64,000 bases of DNA. Origin: Chitinophaga eiseniae (GTDB taxonomy: Bacteria; Bacteroidota; Bacteroidia; Chitinophagales; Chitinophagaceae). The notes beneath the pieces are model-generated. The model was not told where the DNA came from, made no database searches, and saw only the letters and a list, made by a program, of their open reading frames with translations. The stretch spans positions 682,001 to 746,000 of the forward strand of contig NZ_JABAHZ010000002.1 in NCBI RefSeq assembly GCF_012641265.1, read 5' to 3'. Positions 20,954-30,359 of this stretch are shown here, one piece after another. The first letter of the stretch is position 1. The number at the start of each line of letters is the position of its first letter. The position numbers were made by a program, and so were the translations under genes.

Positions 20954-22024
20954 ATGAAAAAGTTTATAATATGGGGAGTGGTAACGGTAGGTGCAGTGGT
21001 ACTGATCATGTGGAAGCTCAACGCTAATAAAAAGGCTAACGAAGCTAAAACTGAATTTGTAAAACAAAGTAATATCGGCGATATTCCTGTACTGGTGCAG
21101 AAAGTAACCCGCAATGATTTTTCCCAGGGCTTCCTGGCCAACGGAAACTTTGCGCCCGTGCGCGAATTGTCGTACCTGGCAGAAACCGCCGGCCGTATTA
21201 CCCGCCTGCTCGTAGATGAAGGCAGTGTAGTAAAACAGGGACAAGCCATTGCCTACATTGATGGTGAGATCTTGAATACGGATCTTGCATCTGCAAAAGC
21301 TAACCTCAACCAGCTGAAAGTAGATAAGGAAAGATATGAAAGCGCGTTCCAGACAGGTGGCGTTACCCAGAAACAAATGGATGATGCCCGGTTACAGTAC
21401 GACGTGGCCAAAACCCGTTATGAAGCCGCTAGTCGCCGCGTAAGCGATACTTATGTAAAAGCGCCTATCTCCGGAATTATCAATAAAAAATATATAGAAC
21501 AAGGGGCTTATCTCTCCGTTGGAACAAAAATGTTCGACATCGTAGATGTATCCCGTCTTAAACTGGCGGTATCTGTTCCTGAAGCACAGGTAGTGACCCT
21601 GAGCAAAGGACAGAAAGTATCTGTTACCTCCAGCGTATTTCCCGAAACAACGTACGAAGGTACCATCACCTTTATTGCTGCAAAAGGCGATAACTCCCTC
21701 AACTACCCGGTAGAAATGGAAGTAGGCAATATTGCCGGGAAAGACCTGAAAGCAGGTATGTACGGTACTGCCCACTTCGTAGACCCGAAAGCAGATAAAG
21801 CTATTTTCATTGCCCGTACCGCCTTTATTGGTGGTGTAAACAGTAACGAAGTGTATGTGATGGAAGGCAATATGGCGAAGAAACGTAAAGTAGTAGCCGG
21901 CCGCATTGTAGGCGACCAGGTAGAAGTACGGGAAGGACTGAACGAAGGAGACATAGTAATTACCAGCGGTCAGATTAACCTGACAGATGGCGCTACGGTA
22001 GCCGTTCAGCAAACCGTTAAGTAA
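20954..22024 (+). CDS. RND efflux periplasmic adaptor (HlyD/MFP family)
   Basis: 356 residues from ATG 20954; an ATG two codons earlier is possible. An N-terminal membrane anchor (FIIWGVVTVGAVVLIMW) is followed by a lipoyl-like domain with the two half motifs GRITRLLVDEGSVVKQGQAIAYID and VSDTYVKAPISGIINKKYIEQGAYLSVG, separated by a short coiled coil, then the barrel and membrane-proximal domains. It bridges the transporter and the TolC-like duct. Confidence 0.94.
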   Translation: MKKFIIWGVVTVGAVVLIMWKLNANKKANEAKTEFVKQSNIGDIPVLVQKVTRNDFSQGFLANGNFAPVRELSYLAETAGRITRLLVDEGSVVKQGQAIAYIDGEILNTDLASAKANLNQLKVDKERYESAFQTGGVTQKQMDDARLQYDVAKTRYEAASRRVSDTYVKAPISGIINKKYIEQGAYLSVGTKMFDIVDVSRLKLAVSVPEAQVVTLSKGQKVSVTSSVFPETTYEGTITFIAAKGDNSLNYPVEMEVGNIAGKDLKAGMYGTAHFVDPKADKAIFIARTAFIGGVNSNEVYVMEGNMAKKRKVVAGRIVGDQVEVREGLNEGDIVITSGQINLTDGATVAVQQTVK

Positions 22025-22064
22025 CCGAGGAAATGTATCTGGTGTTTGACCAAATTTTTGCAAC

Positions 22065-25000
22065 ATGAAGATTACTGAAGTATCGATTAAGCGACCCACA
22101 ATAGTGGTGGTGGTATTTACCATCCTCACCCTGTTGGGCGTGATGAGTTATAAATCGTTGAACTACGAGCTGTTGCCCAAGTTCAGCTCCCCTATCGTCA
22201 CTATTGCTACCATTTATCCGGGAGCTTCTCCCAATGAAGTGGAGAGCAGTGTCACCAAGAAGATTGAAGATGCCGTAGCGTCTATGGAAAAGATCAAAAA
22301 GATCACTTCCAAATCATCCGAAAGTTTGTCGGTTATTACCGTTGAGCTGAATAACGATGCCGATGTGGATATTGCCCTGCAGGATGCACAGCGCAAGGTA
22401 AATGCGATCCTGGCCGACTTGCCTGGTGATGCAAAGCCACCATCGCTGAATAAATTTTCGCTGGATGACTTGCCGATCATGACTTTGTCGGCCACTGCTA
22501 AAATGGATGATAAACAGTTTTATGACCTGGTAGATAAGAAGCTGCAACCTTTACTATCCCGTTTACCGGGCGTAGCCCAGGTGTCGTTGATTGGCGGCCA
22601 GGAACGTGAAATACAGGTAAACGTAGATCCGAAGAAACTGGAGGCATTCAATTTATCTATTATGCAGGTGCGCCAGCTGATCACCAATGCCAACCTGGAT
22701 TTCCCTACCGGTAAGGTAAAAACGGCCAATGAGCAGATCCTGATCCGTTTGGCAGGTAAATATAAAAACGTGGATCAGCTCCGCAACCTGGTGCTGAAAA
22801 CAACGGCAGATGGTACACAGGTGCGTCTTACAGATGTAGCGGATGTACAGGATGCACAGAAAGACGCAGACCGTATTGCCCGTGTGGATGGTGTAAGCGC
22901 CATTGCGTTGCAGGTGCAGAAGCAAACGGATGCCAACGCAGTAACCGTGAGCGAGGAAATGAAGAAGTCCATTGCCCAGATAGAAAAGGATTATGCAGCT
23001 AATGGCCTCAAAATACTGGTGGCCAATGATTCATCCGACTTTACGCTGGAGTCTGCTGATTCTGTGATACATGACCTTATCCTTGCGGTAGTGCTGGTGG
23101 CGGTGGTAATGTTGTTGTTCCTGCATAGTGTGCGCAGCGCCTTGTTCGTAATGATCTCCATTCCGGCCTCGCTGATCGCTACTTTCATTGGTATGAAGCT
23201 GATGGGTTTCTCTCTCAACCTCATGTCGCTGTTAGGATTATCGCTGGTGGTAGGTATCCTTGTGGATGACGCCATCGTGGTACTGGAAAACATCTATCGC
23301 CATATGGAGATGGGTAAAAACCGTGTGCGTGCTGCATTTGAAGGGGTGAAAGAAATTGGGTTTACCGTTACATCCATTACACTGGTAATTGTGGTGGTAT
23401 TTCTGCCGATCTCTTTAACGAATGAACTGGTATCAAAGATCCTGCGGGAATTCTGTGTGGTGGTAATGATATCAACGATGTTGAGCTTGTTGTCGTCCTT
23501 CATGATTGTACCGTTGCTATCCTCCCGTTTTGGTAAACTGGAGCATATTACAGGTAAGAATGTGTTTGGGAAATTTATCCTTTGGTTTGAGGCACAGCTT
23601 ACAAAGTTCACCAACTGGATGACTGGGTTGCTCAAATGGGCGCTGGCACATAAGGCCATTACGCTGATTGCAGCGATAGGCCTGTTATTCGCATCTTTCA
23701 TGCTGTTGGGTAAAGGTTATATCGGAGGTGAGTTTATTCCGAAAGGTGACCGCGGACAGTTTATTGTGATGCTGGAAATGCCGAAAGATGCGTCTGTGGC
23801 GCAAACAAACCTGGCCACCAGAACAGCTGAAAAATATTTGAATAAAAAACCAGAGATCACCCGTTTGATCACTACGGTTGGTCAAACCAGTGAAGATGGG
23901 TTTGGTAACTCCCAGTCCACCGCCTATAAATCAGAGATCACAGTGATGCTGGTGGATCCTGAGAAACGTGCCGACGCTTCAGATATTTATGCCGCAAAGA
24001 TCAAGAAGGAACTGAAAAACATTTTGCCCGGTGTTAAAGTGAAAACGACTGCTGTAAGTATTATGGGTACTGCCGAAAGGGCGCCGGTGGAGCTGATTGT
24101 GATGGGTACAGAGCTAGATAGTGTAATGAATTACGCCAAAAGAGCAATGGATACCCTTAAAACCATCAGTGGTGCTACAGAGGTGAAACTGTCCGTGGAA
24201 GACGGGAACCCGGAAATCAATGTGCAGGTAGACCGTGATAAGATGGCCGCACTGGGGCTTACGCTCGACGGGGTGGGTGGAACTATGCAAACTGCATTCA
24301 GTGGTACTGCCGATGATTCCAAGGTGAAATTCCGCCAGGGAGACTATGAATATGATATCAACATCCGCTTTGATGAGTTCAATAGAAAGAACCTACAGGA
24401 TGTTTCTAACATACAGTTTATTAATGATAAAGGTCAGCTCATCAAGTTATCGCAATTTGCCGCGGTAACAGAAGGTTCCGGTCCGAGCCACCTCGAAAGA
24501 AGGGATAAAAACACATCCGTATCTGTGCAGGCACAGGTAATGGGGCGCCCTTCCGGTACAGTAACGCAGGAGTTCACCGATAAGCTGGCAAAAATGGGGA
24601 GACCGACAGGCATCAGTTATGTATTGGGTGGAGATGCTGAGAACCAGGGTGATTCCTTTGGCACATTAGGAGCGGCATTGCTGATTTCTATTGTGCTGGT
24701 ATACCTGATCATGGTGGCGCTGTACGATAACTATATATATCCGTTTGTAGTGTTGTTCTCTATTCCGTTGGCGATTATCGGCGCCCTCCTGGCACTGGCA
24801 TTGACCAACAATACGCTGAACATCTTTACCATATTGGGTATTATCATGCTGATCGGCCTGGTGGCGAAGAATGCGATTATCCTGGTCGACTTTACCAACC
24901 AGATGAAAGAGCAGGGCCAAAGTACCTATCATGCGCTGATACATGCCAACAATGCGCGCTTACGTCCCATCCTGATGACGACGATCGCTATGGTAATCGG

Positions 25001-25247
25001 TATGTTGCCTATTGCGTTGGCAACGGGTGGTGTAGGTGCTATTAAAAATGGATTGGCCTGGGCTATCATCGGAGGATTGATCAGCTCCATGTTCCTGACC
25101 CTGATTGTGGTGCCGGTGGTATACATGGTGGTGGATAAGGCAATGGCTAAGTTTGGTATTGGTCGTTTGTCTACCAAACGTTATATCAGGCAACGGATGG
25201 TGGCTTCTTACGAAGAAGTGCCTTTAAATGAAATTCATGTTAATTAA
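22065..25247 (+). CDS. RND multidrug-type efflux transporter (AcrB/HAE1-like)
   Basis: 1060 residues, normal for the family. The first span and motif SIKRPTIVVVVFTILTLLGVMSYKSLNYELLPKFSSPIV are typical of HAE1 pumps. The proton-relay Asp-Asp pair is seen in GILVDDAIVVLENIYR, and the second half repeats the 12-span layout with GLVAKNAIILVDFTNQMKEQG and ARLRPILMTTIAMVIGMLPIALATGG. It exports hydrophobic compounds using the proton gradient; its substrates cannot be predicted. It ends the operon, followed by a terminator. Confidence 0.96.
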   Translation: MKITEVSIKRPTIVVVVFTILTLLGVMSYKSLNYELLPKFSSPIVTIATIYPGASPNEVESSVTKKIEDAVASMEKIKKITSKSSESLSVITVELNNDADVDIALQDAQRKVNAILADLPGDAKPPSLNKFSLDDLPIMTLSATAKMDDKQFYDLVDKKLQPLLSRLPGVAQVSLIGGQEREIQVNVDPKKLEAFNLSIMQVRQLITNANLDFPTGKVKTANEQILIRLAGKYKNVDQLRNLVLKTTADGTQVRLTDVADVQDAQKDADRIARVDGVSAIALQVQKQTDANAVTVSEEMKKSIAQIEKDYAANGLKILVANDSSDFTLESADSVIHDLILAVVLVAVVMLLFLHSVRSALFVMISIPASLIATFIGMKLMGFSLNLMSLLGLSLVVGILVDDAIVVLENIYRHMEMGKNRVRAAFEGVKEIGFTVTSITLVIVVVFLPISLTNELVSKILREFCVVVMISTMLSLLSSFMIVPLLSSRFGKLEHITGKNVFGKFILWFEAQLTKFTNWMTGLLKWALAHKAITLIAAIGLLFASFMLLGKGYIGGEFIPKGDRGQFIVMLEMPKDASVAQTNLATRTAEKYLNKKPEITRLITTVGQTSEDGFGNSQSTAYKSEITVMLVDPEKRADASDIYAAKIKKELKNILPGVKVKTTAVSIMGTAERAPVELIVMGTELDSVMNYAKRAMDTLKTISGATEVKLSVEDGNPEINVQVDRDKMAALGLTLDGVGGTMQTAFSGTADDSKVKFRQGDYEYDINIRFDEFNRKNLQDVSNIQFINDKGQLIKLSQFAAVTEGSGPSHLERRDKNTSVSVQAQVMGRPSGTVTQEFTDKLAKMGRPTGISYVLGGDAENQGDSFGTLGAALLISIVLVYLIMVALYDNYIYPFVVLFSIPLAIIGALLALALTNNTLNIFTILGIIMLIGLVAKNAIILVDFTNQMKEQGQSTYHALIHANNARLRPILMTTIAMVIGMLPIALATGGVGAIKNGLAWAIIGGLISSMFLTLIVVPVVYMVVDKAMAKFGIGRLSTKRYIRQRMVASYEEVPLNEIHVN

Positions 25248-25290
25248 AGATATGTTACTAACAGTGTAACAGTTGTAGGTTTAGGTAATA

Positions 25291-25321
25291 GCCGGGATAA
25301 TCATATCCCGGCTTTTTTTTT
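25291..25321 (+). terminator. Intrinsic terminator of the efflux operon
   Basis: GCCGGGATA (25291-25299) pairs exactly with TATCCCGGC (25304-25312) around a 4-base loop and is followed by nine T. Confidence 0.95.
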
Positions 25322-25379
25322 CTTTGATATTAACAATAAGTTCTTTCGTTTCCACAAATGAGATGAAAATGCCGTGGAG

Positions 25380-25387
25380 TATTTTTG
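25380..25387 (+). promoter_or_regulatory. Candidate -7 promoter element
   Basis: TATTTTTG matches TAnnTTTG exactly and lies 16 bases before the ATG of the beta-propeller gene, giving a very short leader. No strong -33 TTG is present. Confidence 0.45.
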
Positions 25388-25403
25388 CGGCAAATAACAT
25401 CTT

Positions 25404-26276
25404 ATGAAAAAGTATTTCCCCGCTTTTCTCTTTTTATTCGCTCCTTTTATCTCCTATGCGCAGCAAAGCATTTCCGGCCTCTCTAACCCGGAAAGTGTGG
25501 TGGCGGCCAATGGTGGCTACTTCGTATCGGATATAGGCCCAAAGCTGGATCCCGTAGCCAAAGATGGAGATGGTTTTATTTCTTATATAGATAGCAAGGG
25601 TAAGTTATCCCTGAAATATTTTGATGATGTACTCAATGCCCCCAAGGGATTGGAGGTTATCAATAATGTGCTGTATGTAGCTGATATTGACCATATAAAA
25701 GGTTACGATATATCTACCCGGAAGAAAATATTTGACCTGAACCTGGAAGGGAAAGCCGCGCTGCTCAATGATTTGAGCCGGGTAGATGACAGTACCTTAG
25801 TTATTACAGATTCATTTAAAGACCAGGTGTTATTGGTGAATGTGCGTACCAGCGACTTTACTATTCTAAAAGGAAATATTGTAACGGCTAATGGTGTGCT
25901 GTATGATGCGCATAGCGACAATATTTATGTATGCTCCATGGGAGCCAACCTGGACGGTACCGGTAAAATATTTGCTAAAAAATTACACGATGACAACGCC
26001 ACCTTTGAACCGGTAGAAGGTACGCCAACCGGGCTTTTTGATGGTATTGTGCAGCTGGATGATCACCGCTTACTGGTATCTGACTGGATTACGATTAAAG
26101 ATCCGGTGAAAGGGAACTTTTACGTGTACGATACTAACAGTAAGAATTATACGAAAATAGAGGGTATGCGTTCTCCGGCGGATATTGCGTTGGATGCGAA
26201 ACACCATACTTTGCTGGTGCCTCAATTGCTGGATAATAAGCTGGTGATAGTGCCGCTGAAAAAATTGGGTTTATAA
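25404..26276 (+). CDS. Secreted SMP-30/NHL-like beta-propeller protein
   Basis: 290 residues with a cleavable signal peptide (FLFLFAPFISYAQ). The mature part shows repeating blade motifs of a beta-propeller: NPESVVAANGGYFVSD, APKGLEVINNVLYVADIDHIKGYD, LNDLSRVDDSTLVITDS, ANGVLYDAHSDNIYVCSMG and SPADIALDAKHHTLLVPQ. This resembles the gluconolactonase/SMP-30 type, but I cannot point to its metal ligands with confidence, so an enzymatic role is open. It is a single gene, convergent with the NAD cluster. Confidence 0.75.
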   Translation: MKKYFPAFLFLFAPFISYAQQSISGLSNPESVVAANGGYFVSDIGPKLDPVAKDGDGFISYIDSKGKLSLKYFDDVLNAPKGLEVINNVLYVADIDHIKGYDISTRKKIFDLNLEGKAALLNDLSRVDDSTLVITDSFKDQVLLVNVRTSDFTILKGNIVTANGVLYDAHSDNIYVCSMGANLDGTGKIFAKKLHDDNATFEPVEGTPTGLFDGIVQLDDHRLLVSDWITIKDPVKGNFYVYDTNSKNYTKIEGMRSPADIALDAKHHTLLVPQLLDNKLVIVPLKKLGL

Positions 26277-26293
26277 TATCCTATATATAGCAA

Positions 26294-26324
26294 TGCCGCA
26301 GGCTTTGGCCAGGGGCCTGCGGCA
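26294..26324. terminator. GC-rich hairpin between convergent genes
   Basis: TGCCGCAGGC (26294-26303) pairs with GCCTGCGGCA (26315-26324). No T run follows on either strand, so it may act as a bidirectional transcript end aided by other factors. Confidence 0.5.
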
Positions 26325-26330
26325 GGCTCA

Positions 26331-27917
26331 TTATTTCCTGGCCATCAACAACATATGTGAAACAGGGAAAGGGATAGGTAAAGGTACATCATTAATGCAC
26401 GGGCGCATCAGTTGTACCTTTCCTTCCAACCTGTTTTTTACAATCCACTCATTTCTCCAGGTAGTGGAGAGGTTGTCTAGCCGGAGTCCCGCTTCTTCCA
26501 GGGCTGATTTCCAGTCGTTATAATTCCAGAAGCAGAAGGTTTCATGCATTTCGCTGAGCCAGTTGTCGTGGTAATCTTTCTTAAATAAAAACTCACATGC
26601 GTTTTGCATCGACAGCTGGGCATAAGTTTTTCCGGCTATGCTAATCCATTCGTGCGGTAGTTGAAACCCTTCCTGGTGGCGAAAGTCTTTTGCAAATTGT
26701 TTGAACAGCGCCATGGTAGAAAGTTGCCCCAGCCAGGCTGCCAGCGCCTGTGTGGTGTGGTTTTCGGGCATGGGCAGGTTGTTTTCTCCGTCTTCGTCAT
26801 TTAACCAGAGTAAGATGGTTTCATCTTTGTTTTCCGGTCCTACTACATCGCGGTTAATCCATACACCGCCGGGAACGAGTTCATTATAACGATTACGTAT
26901 AAACGCTATCAGGTCTTCCCTGCTGCCATAAGATTCTATTTCATGGGTGAGAGAAGAGGTGTGAATGGTATTCATGCTACCGGCTTCAAACACCAGGCTG
27001 GTGACGGCATTTTTTTGAGAAAAGAATACCGAAGGGTTGGCAAATTCCCCATTATGTTTCCGTTGCAGGCAGATATCGTAGAGGTGGCGGGATACTTCGA
27101 TGCCGTAGAAGTCGCACTCATGGAGGCGATCGTCTTCGCAGGCTATTTTTATCCAGGAGCCTGCGGCGCAGCCAATATCGCCGATATTGCCGGGTTGTAT
27201 ATATGGCGCGGTTTCACGGTATTTCTGTGCCGCGATATCGTCCATTTGTTTCACGTATACGTTATAATCGCGGGTGGCAGTAAGGTCGCCATCAGCGCCT
27301 ATGATAGGATCTTTCAGGATATGTTGCACCTTCTCCCCTACGCCGTATAGCGACCATATTTTGAACGATGCCGGGTGCATCTGATCGAGGATGGTTTTAT
27401 TTTTCCGCCAGTCGCCTGTCTGTGCAATGAGTTTTACCACATCCCAGGGCATGGGTTGTGTAAACTGGTTGCTGGCGGGGTCCCATTCGGCGGGCAATAC
27501 CCGGAATCCATGCTGGAGGTACATTTCCTTTACGCCGGTAGAGCAAATAACGATGGTATTTTCCGGGGTGAGCGCATGTAGGCCTTCGCTGGAATGGCGA
27601 ATGGTTTTGATGGTGTATTCCGGGAAATCGTTGATTACGCCAACGTCGTCAATTCCATACACGAAGGCTGGTACATCCAGTGAATTGGAGAATTCCTGTA
27701 TGATCATGGACCGGAGGTAGAATGGAACGGGGTTGCGCTTAGTACCCAGGTGATTGGCCGAAGTAACGGCGAAGATCACTCCCTGTATAGTTTGGGGCAC
27801 TAACGGCGTGCCATATACGTCCTTTTCGCCATCCAGCTGGCATTTGATAAGACGGTTTAAATATTTGAATTGAAAGTCAGTCAGCAGGTGGTGACGGCCG
27901 GGTATGAGTAAATGCAT
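26331..27917 (-). CDS. Fusion of a degenerate NMN adenylyltransferase-like domain and a SAM methyltransferase
   Basis: 528 residues. Residues 1-170 resemble a nucleotidyltransferase of the NMNAT type: MHLLIPGRHHLL at the position of the ATP loop, VIFAVTSANHLGTKRNPVPFYLRSMIIQEF (residues 48-76) like the NPL..R..MI segment of the neighbouring NadM-type protein, and a late CSTGVKEMYL strand. The HxGH catalytic motif reads TDFQ, so catalysis is probably lost. The second half is a class I methyltransferase with motif I NIGDIGCAAGSW (244-255) and a post-motif acidic ELVPGGVWINRDVVGPEN region. It follows NAD salvage genes on the same strand, separated by a terminator. I know no characterised protein of this build; the substrate is unknown. 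Confidence 0.7.
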   Translation of the reverse strand: MHLLIPGRHHLLTDFQFKYLNRLIKCQLDGEKDVYGTPLVPQTIQGVIFAVTSANHLGTKRNPVPFYLRSMIIQEFSNSLDVPAFVYGIDDVGVINDFPEYTIKTIRHSSEGLHALTPENTIVICSTGVKEMYLQHGFRVLPAEWDPASNQFTQPMPWDVVKLIAQTGDWRKNKTILDQMHPASFKIWSLYGVGEKVQHILKDPIIGADGDLTATRDYNVYVKQMDDIAAQKYRETAPYIQPGNIGDIGCAAGSWIKIACEDDRLHECDFYGIEVSRHLYDICLQRKHNGEFANPSVFFSQKNAVTSLVFEAGSMNTIHTSSLTHEIESYGSREDLIAFIRNRYNELVPGGVWINRDVVGPENKDETILLWLNDEDGENNLPMPENHTTQALAAWLGQLSTMALFKQFAKDFRHQEGFQLPHEWISIAGKTYAQLSMQNACEFLFKKDYHDNWLSEMHETFCFWNYNDWKSALEEAGLRLDNLSTTWRNEWIVKNRLEGKVQLMRPCINDVPLPIPFPVSHMLLMARK

Positions 27918-27945
27918 GCCCTGAAGTTAAGAAATGTTAGTAAAG

Positions 27946-27976
27946 AAAAAAGGTTGTATCGTTTGATGATACAACC
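27946..27976 (-). terminator. Intrinsic terminator inside the NAD cluster
   Basis: On the minus strand GGTTGTATC (27976-27968) pairs exactly with GATACAACC (27960-27952) around a 7-base loop and is followed by TTTTTT. It lies 40 bases after the nicotinamide phosphoribosyltransferase stop and 29 bases before the methyltransferase ATG, so the last gene is reached only by read-through or from its own promoter. Confidence 0.85.
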
Positions 27977-28015
27977 CGCTGAGGTAAACGTTTTCTGGAA
28001 GAAATAAGGATATTT

Positions 28016-29425
28016 TTATAAAGTGGCAGCCTTGCGTATCTCCTCGAAGGTGTAGGTACGTACCACTTCCCCATTTTCAAACACTGTTTGCAGCAGATTT
28101 GTTGCCTGGGTAGAGGCGGCTACCGTTTTAAATTCGCCGTTTTCTTTTATCAGGGCCAGTTTACCGGCTTTTGACTTTTTAAAAGAAGTACGAAGTTGGC
28201 CGTTCGCATCCATTTCCACCGGCATTTTCTGTACATCAATGGGTTGGCCGTTTACTACGGCGTAAGCGCATTTGAGTGCAAACTCCTGAGTGTCGCGGTT
28301 TACGCGTTGGAGTAAGGCGCCGCCCATGCCCAGCACCAGGTTTTCGGCGCTGATACCAGCTTGTTTCAGGGCTTCAAATATACCAGGAATGGAAGAATAG
28401 CTGATGCCATCGCCTTGTATGACCCTCACCTGTGGTGGCAATACTTTAAAGCCTTTTTCATTGGTGGTATAGCCAAACTTCTCCATGAGGATGGTAAATA
28501 TGCGGAGCAGCGTTTGTACCGGATCGCCGCTATCGGGGCGGATAACCAGGGTGCCGTCTCTTTTAAGAATTTTTTCTTTCAGCTCGGTTCCCCAGTATTC
28601 CTCGCAGGCCCGGAAAATATTGTAAGAATCGGATACGCAGGCGATGGTGCCGGTTGGATATGTATCGAGAATGTGTTTGAAGATGTCCAGTTCTCCTTTT
28701 TCACCCAGCAGGGTTACCACGGAGTGTTCTGTGGCTGGGATAGAGAGTCCCGGTGCGGTAGGTGCGCCGTAGTATCTTTTGGCAAACATGGAGCCGGGGA
28801 TGGTGTCGCTGCCGGAAAAGCTTACCAGGTGAGCGCTTCCGCCGATACCGGCGCTTTCTACGGAGCTGGCGCCCCGGAAGCCGAAGTCGTTCAGTACAAA
28901 GTCGATGCCTGCGTAAGCTGCTGCACTGGCGGTTTCATCGTAATATTTCTTTACTATTTTTTTAATTTCTCTTGATACAGAGGCTACGGTGCATGGGTAC
29001 CATACCTGCATGAGCAGTGTTTCGAGGAAGTTGGTAAGCCAGAAGCATTCCGGGTCGGTGTTTTCGATGGTCATCAGCACATTCCGTACGGGTACCACCG
29101 TGCCTTCGGGAACTGCTTTGATACGGATGGGCAGTTTACCGCCATGTTTTTCAATAATATATTCAAAGCGGCTGCGGTCGAATACGTCTTTACGTCCGAA
29201 TACTTCTGTGAGCATGGTTTCGGCTTCGTCCAGCTTTTCTTTGGTAAATACAATGCCCGCGAGGTATTCTTTCAGGAAATATTGGAGTCCGTAGAACACA
29301 GTTTCATCAAATTTACCACCGCGACTTTCGAGGTAAGAATAAATGTACTCAGTGCCAGGGATGTATAATTTGTGGTGAGAGTATTTGTAAGCGTCGGCGA
29401 GGAGAATGAGGTTTTCCTTTGTCAT
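28016..29425 (-). CDS. Nicotinamide phosphoribosyltransferase (NAMPT/NadV type)
   Basis: 469 residues, close to animal and phage NAMPT rather than the shorter nicotinate enzymes. It converts nicotinamide and PRPP to NMN in one step. Family motifs are present: LADAYKYSHHKLYIPGTEYIYSY at the N-terminus, FVLNDFGFRGASSVESAG with the substrate Asp, SIPATEHSVVT with the catalytic-type His, and VIRPDSGDP for PRPP binding. Its start is 17 bases behind the bifunctional adenylyltransferase gene, so the two steps from nicotinamide to NAD are encoded together and bypass nicotinamidase. Confidence 0.94.
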   Translation of the reverse strand: MTKENLILLADAYKYSHHKLYIPGTEYIYSYLESRGGKFDETVFYGLQYFLKEYLAGIVFTKEKLDEAETMLTEVFGRKDVFDRSRFEYIIEKHGGKLPIRIKAVPEGTVVPVRNVLMTIENTDPECFWLTNFLETLLMQVWYPCTVASVSREIKKIVKKYYDETASAAAYAGIDFVLNDFGFRGASSVESAGIGGSAHLVSFSGSDTIPGSMFAKRYYGAPTAPGLSIPATEHSVVTLLGEKGELDIFKHILDTYPTGTIACVSDSYNIFRACEEYWGTELKEKILKRDGTLVIRPDSGDPVQTLLRIFTILMEKFGYTTNEKGFKVLPPQVRVIQGDGISYSSIPGIFEALKQAGISAENLVLGMGGALLQRVNRDTQEFALKCAYAVVNGQPIDVQKMPVEMDANGQLRTSFKKSKAGKLALIKENGEFKTVAASTQATNLLQTVFENGEVVRTYTFEEIRKAATL

Positions 29426-29442
29426 ATCTCAATATTTTAGTC

Positions 29443-30348
29443 TTAGTAAGTATATTTTTCAGTGAGTTTAGCGATCAGCGGAAGATGTGTATCCACGATT
29501 TCGTTCCGGCTGATCATGCCTGGTATATCCTTTACTGTTACCCATTTTACTTCTTCGAGATCGTCGTTGGCGGCGGGTTCTCCGAATACGAGGTCAGTGC
29601 TGAAGAGAGTGGTGATAATTTTATTTACTTCAGCGCGATAGCGCCAGTCGTTTACCCGTATGGAGGCTACATATTGCATAGGGCCAATTTCCAGTGCGCC
29701 GCATTCTTCCTGCAATTCCCTGGTAGCAGCCAGTTCGAAGCTATCGTCGGTTGGGTCGGAAAAACCACCCGGGAGCCGCCATACGGCTTCATTTGGTTTG
29801 CGGCCCAGCAGCAACTGTGTTTTATTGTTTCTATATAATGCAATATCTACAGTAGCATATACGGACGGAAATAGGTTATAGGTGTTATAGATGATGCCGG
29901 CGCGGAATTCTTCCGTATCAAACACTTTATCTGATATGGCTTCCCGCATGGCGGTGGCGTTATAATCTTTTACAGGTGGCAGTGCTGTGGTGGTATAGCG
30001 ACCGGAATAAGTACCCATAAAGCTATCGCGGCTGCCGTATAATAAAAAGGTTTCGTGAGGAAAATTGTTGTGAAGCAGTTCATCCAGTTTCTGTGACCAT
30101 ACGGTATCGCTTTTCTGATCGCTCAGGGGTAATACAATGATTTCTGGAAACGCCTGTTTGATCATCCGCTCGCGGGTGTAGTAGTCGAGCGGATTTTTGC
30201 GGCTGCCTCTCACCGGACTAACGCCAAGGATGATGAGGACACGGTTATGTTTTTGTTTAACCTGCCGGATCAGCTCCAGGTGGCCTTCATGGAGGGAAGG
30301 TGTTTGGAAGCGGGCGATGATCACTCCTGTGGGTTTTGTGTTTTGCAT
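29443..30348 (-). CDS. Bifunctional NMN adenylyltransferase / Nudix hydrolase (NadM-Nudix)
   Basis: 301 residues in two domains. The N-terminal half is a NadM-type adenylyltransferase: GVIIARFQTPSLHEGHLELI with intact HxGH, SRKNPLDYYTRERMIKQAF, and YNATAMREAI in place of the usual ISxTxxR. It would turn NMN and ATP into NAD. The C-terminal half is Nudix, with box GGFSDPTDDSFELAATRELQEEC followed by GA; the first box Glu is Asp. Cyanobacterial and phage homologues hydrolyse ADP-ribose with this domain. It is the first gene of the operon, 12 bases from the promoter/operator. Confidence 0.93.
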   Translation of the reverse strand: MQNTKPTGVIIARFQTPSLHEGHLELIRQVKQKHNRVLIILGVSPVRGSRKNPLDYYTRERMIKQAFPEIIVLPLSDQKSDTVWSQKLDELLHNNFPHETFLLYGSRDSFMGTYSGRYTTTALPPVKDYNATAMREAISDKVFDTEEFRAGIIYNTYNLFPSVYATVDIALYRNNKTQLLLGRKPNEAVWRLPGGFSDPTDDSFELAATRELQEECGALEIGPMQYVASIRVNDWRYRAEVNKIITTLFSTDLVFGEPAANDDLEEVKWVTVKDIPGMISRNEIVDTHLPLIAKLTEKYTY

Positions 30349-30359
30349 GTCCGATCTAT

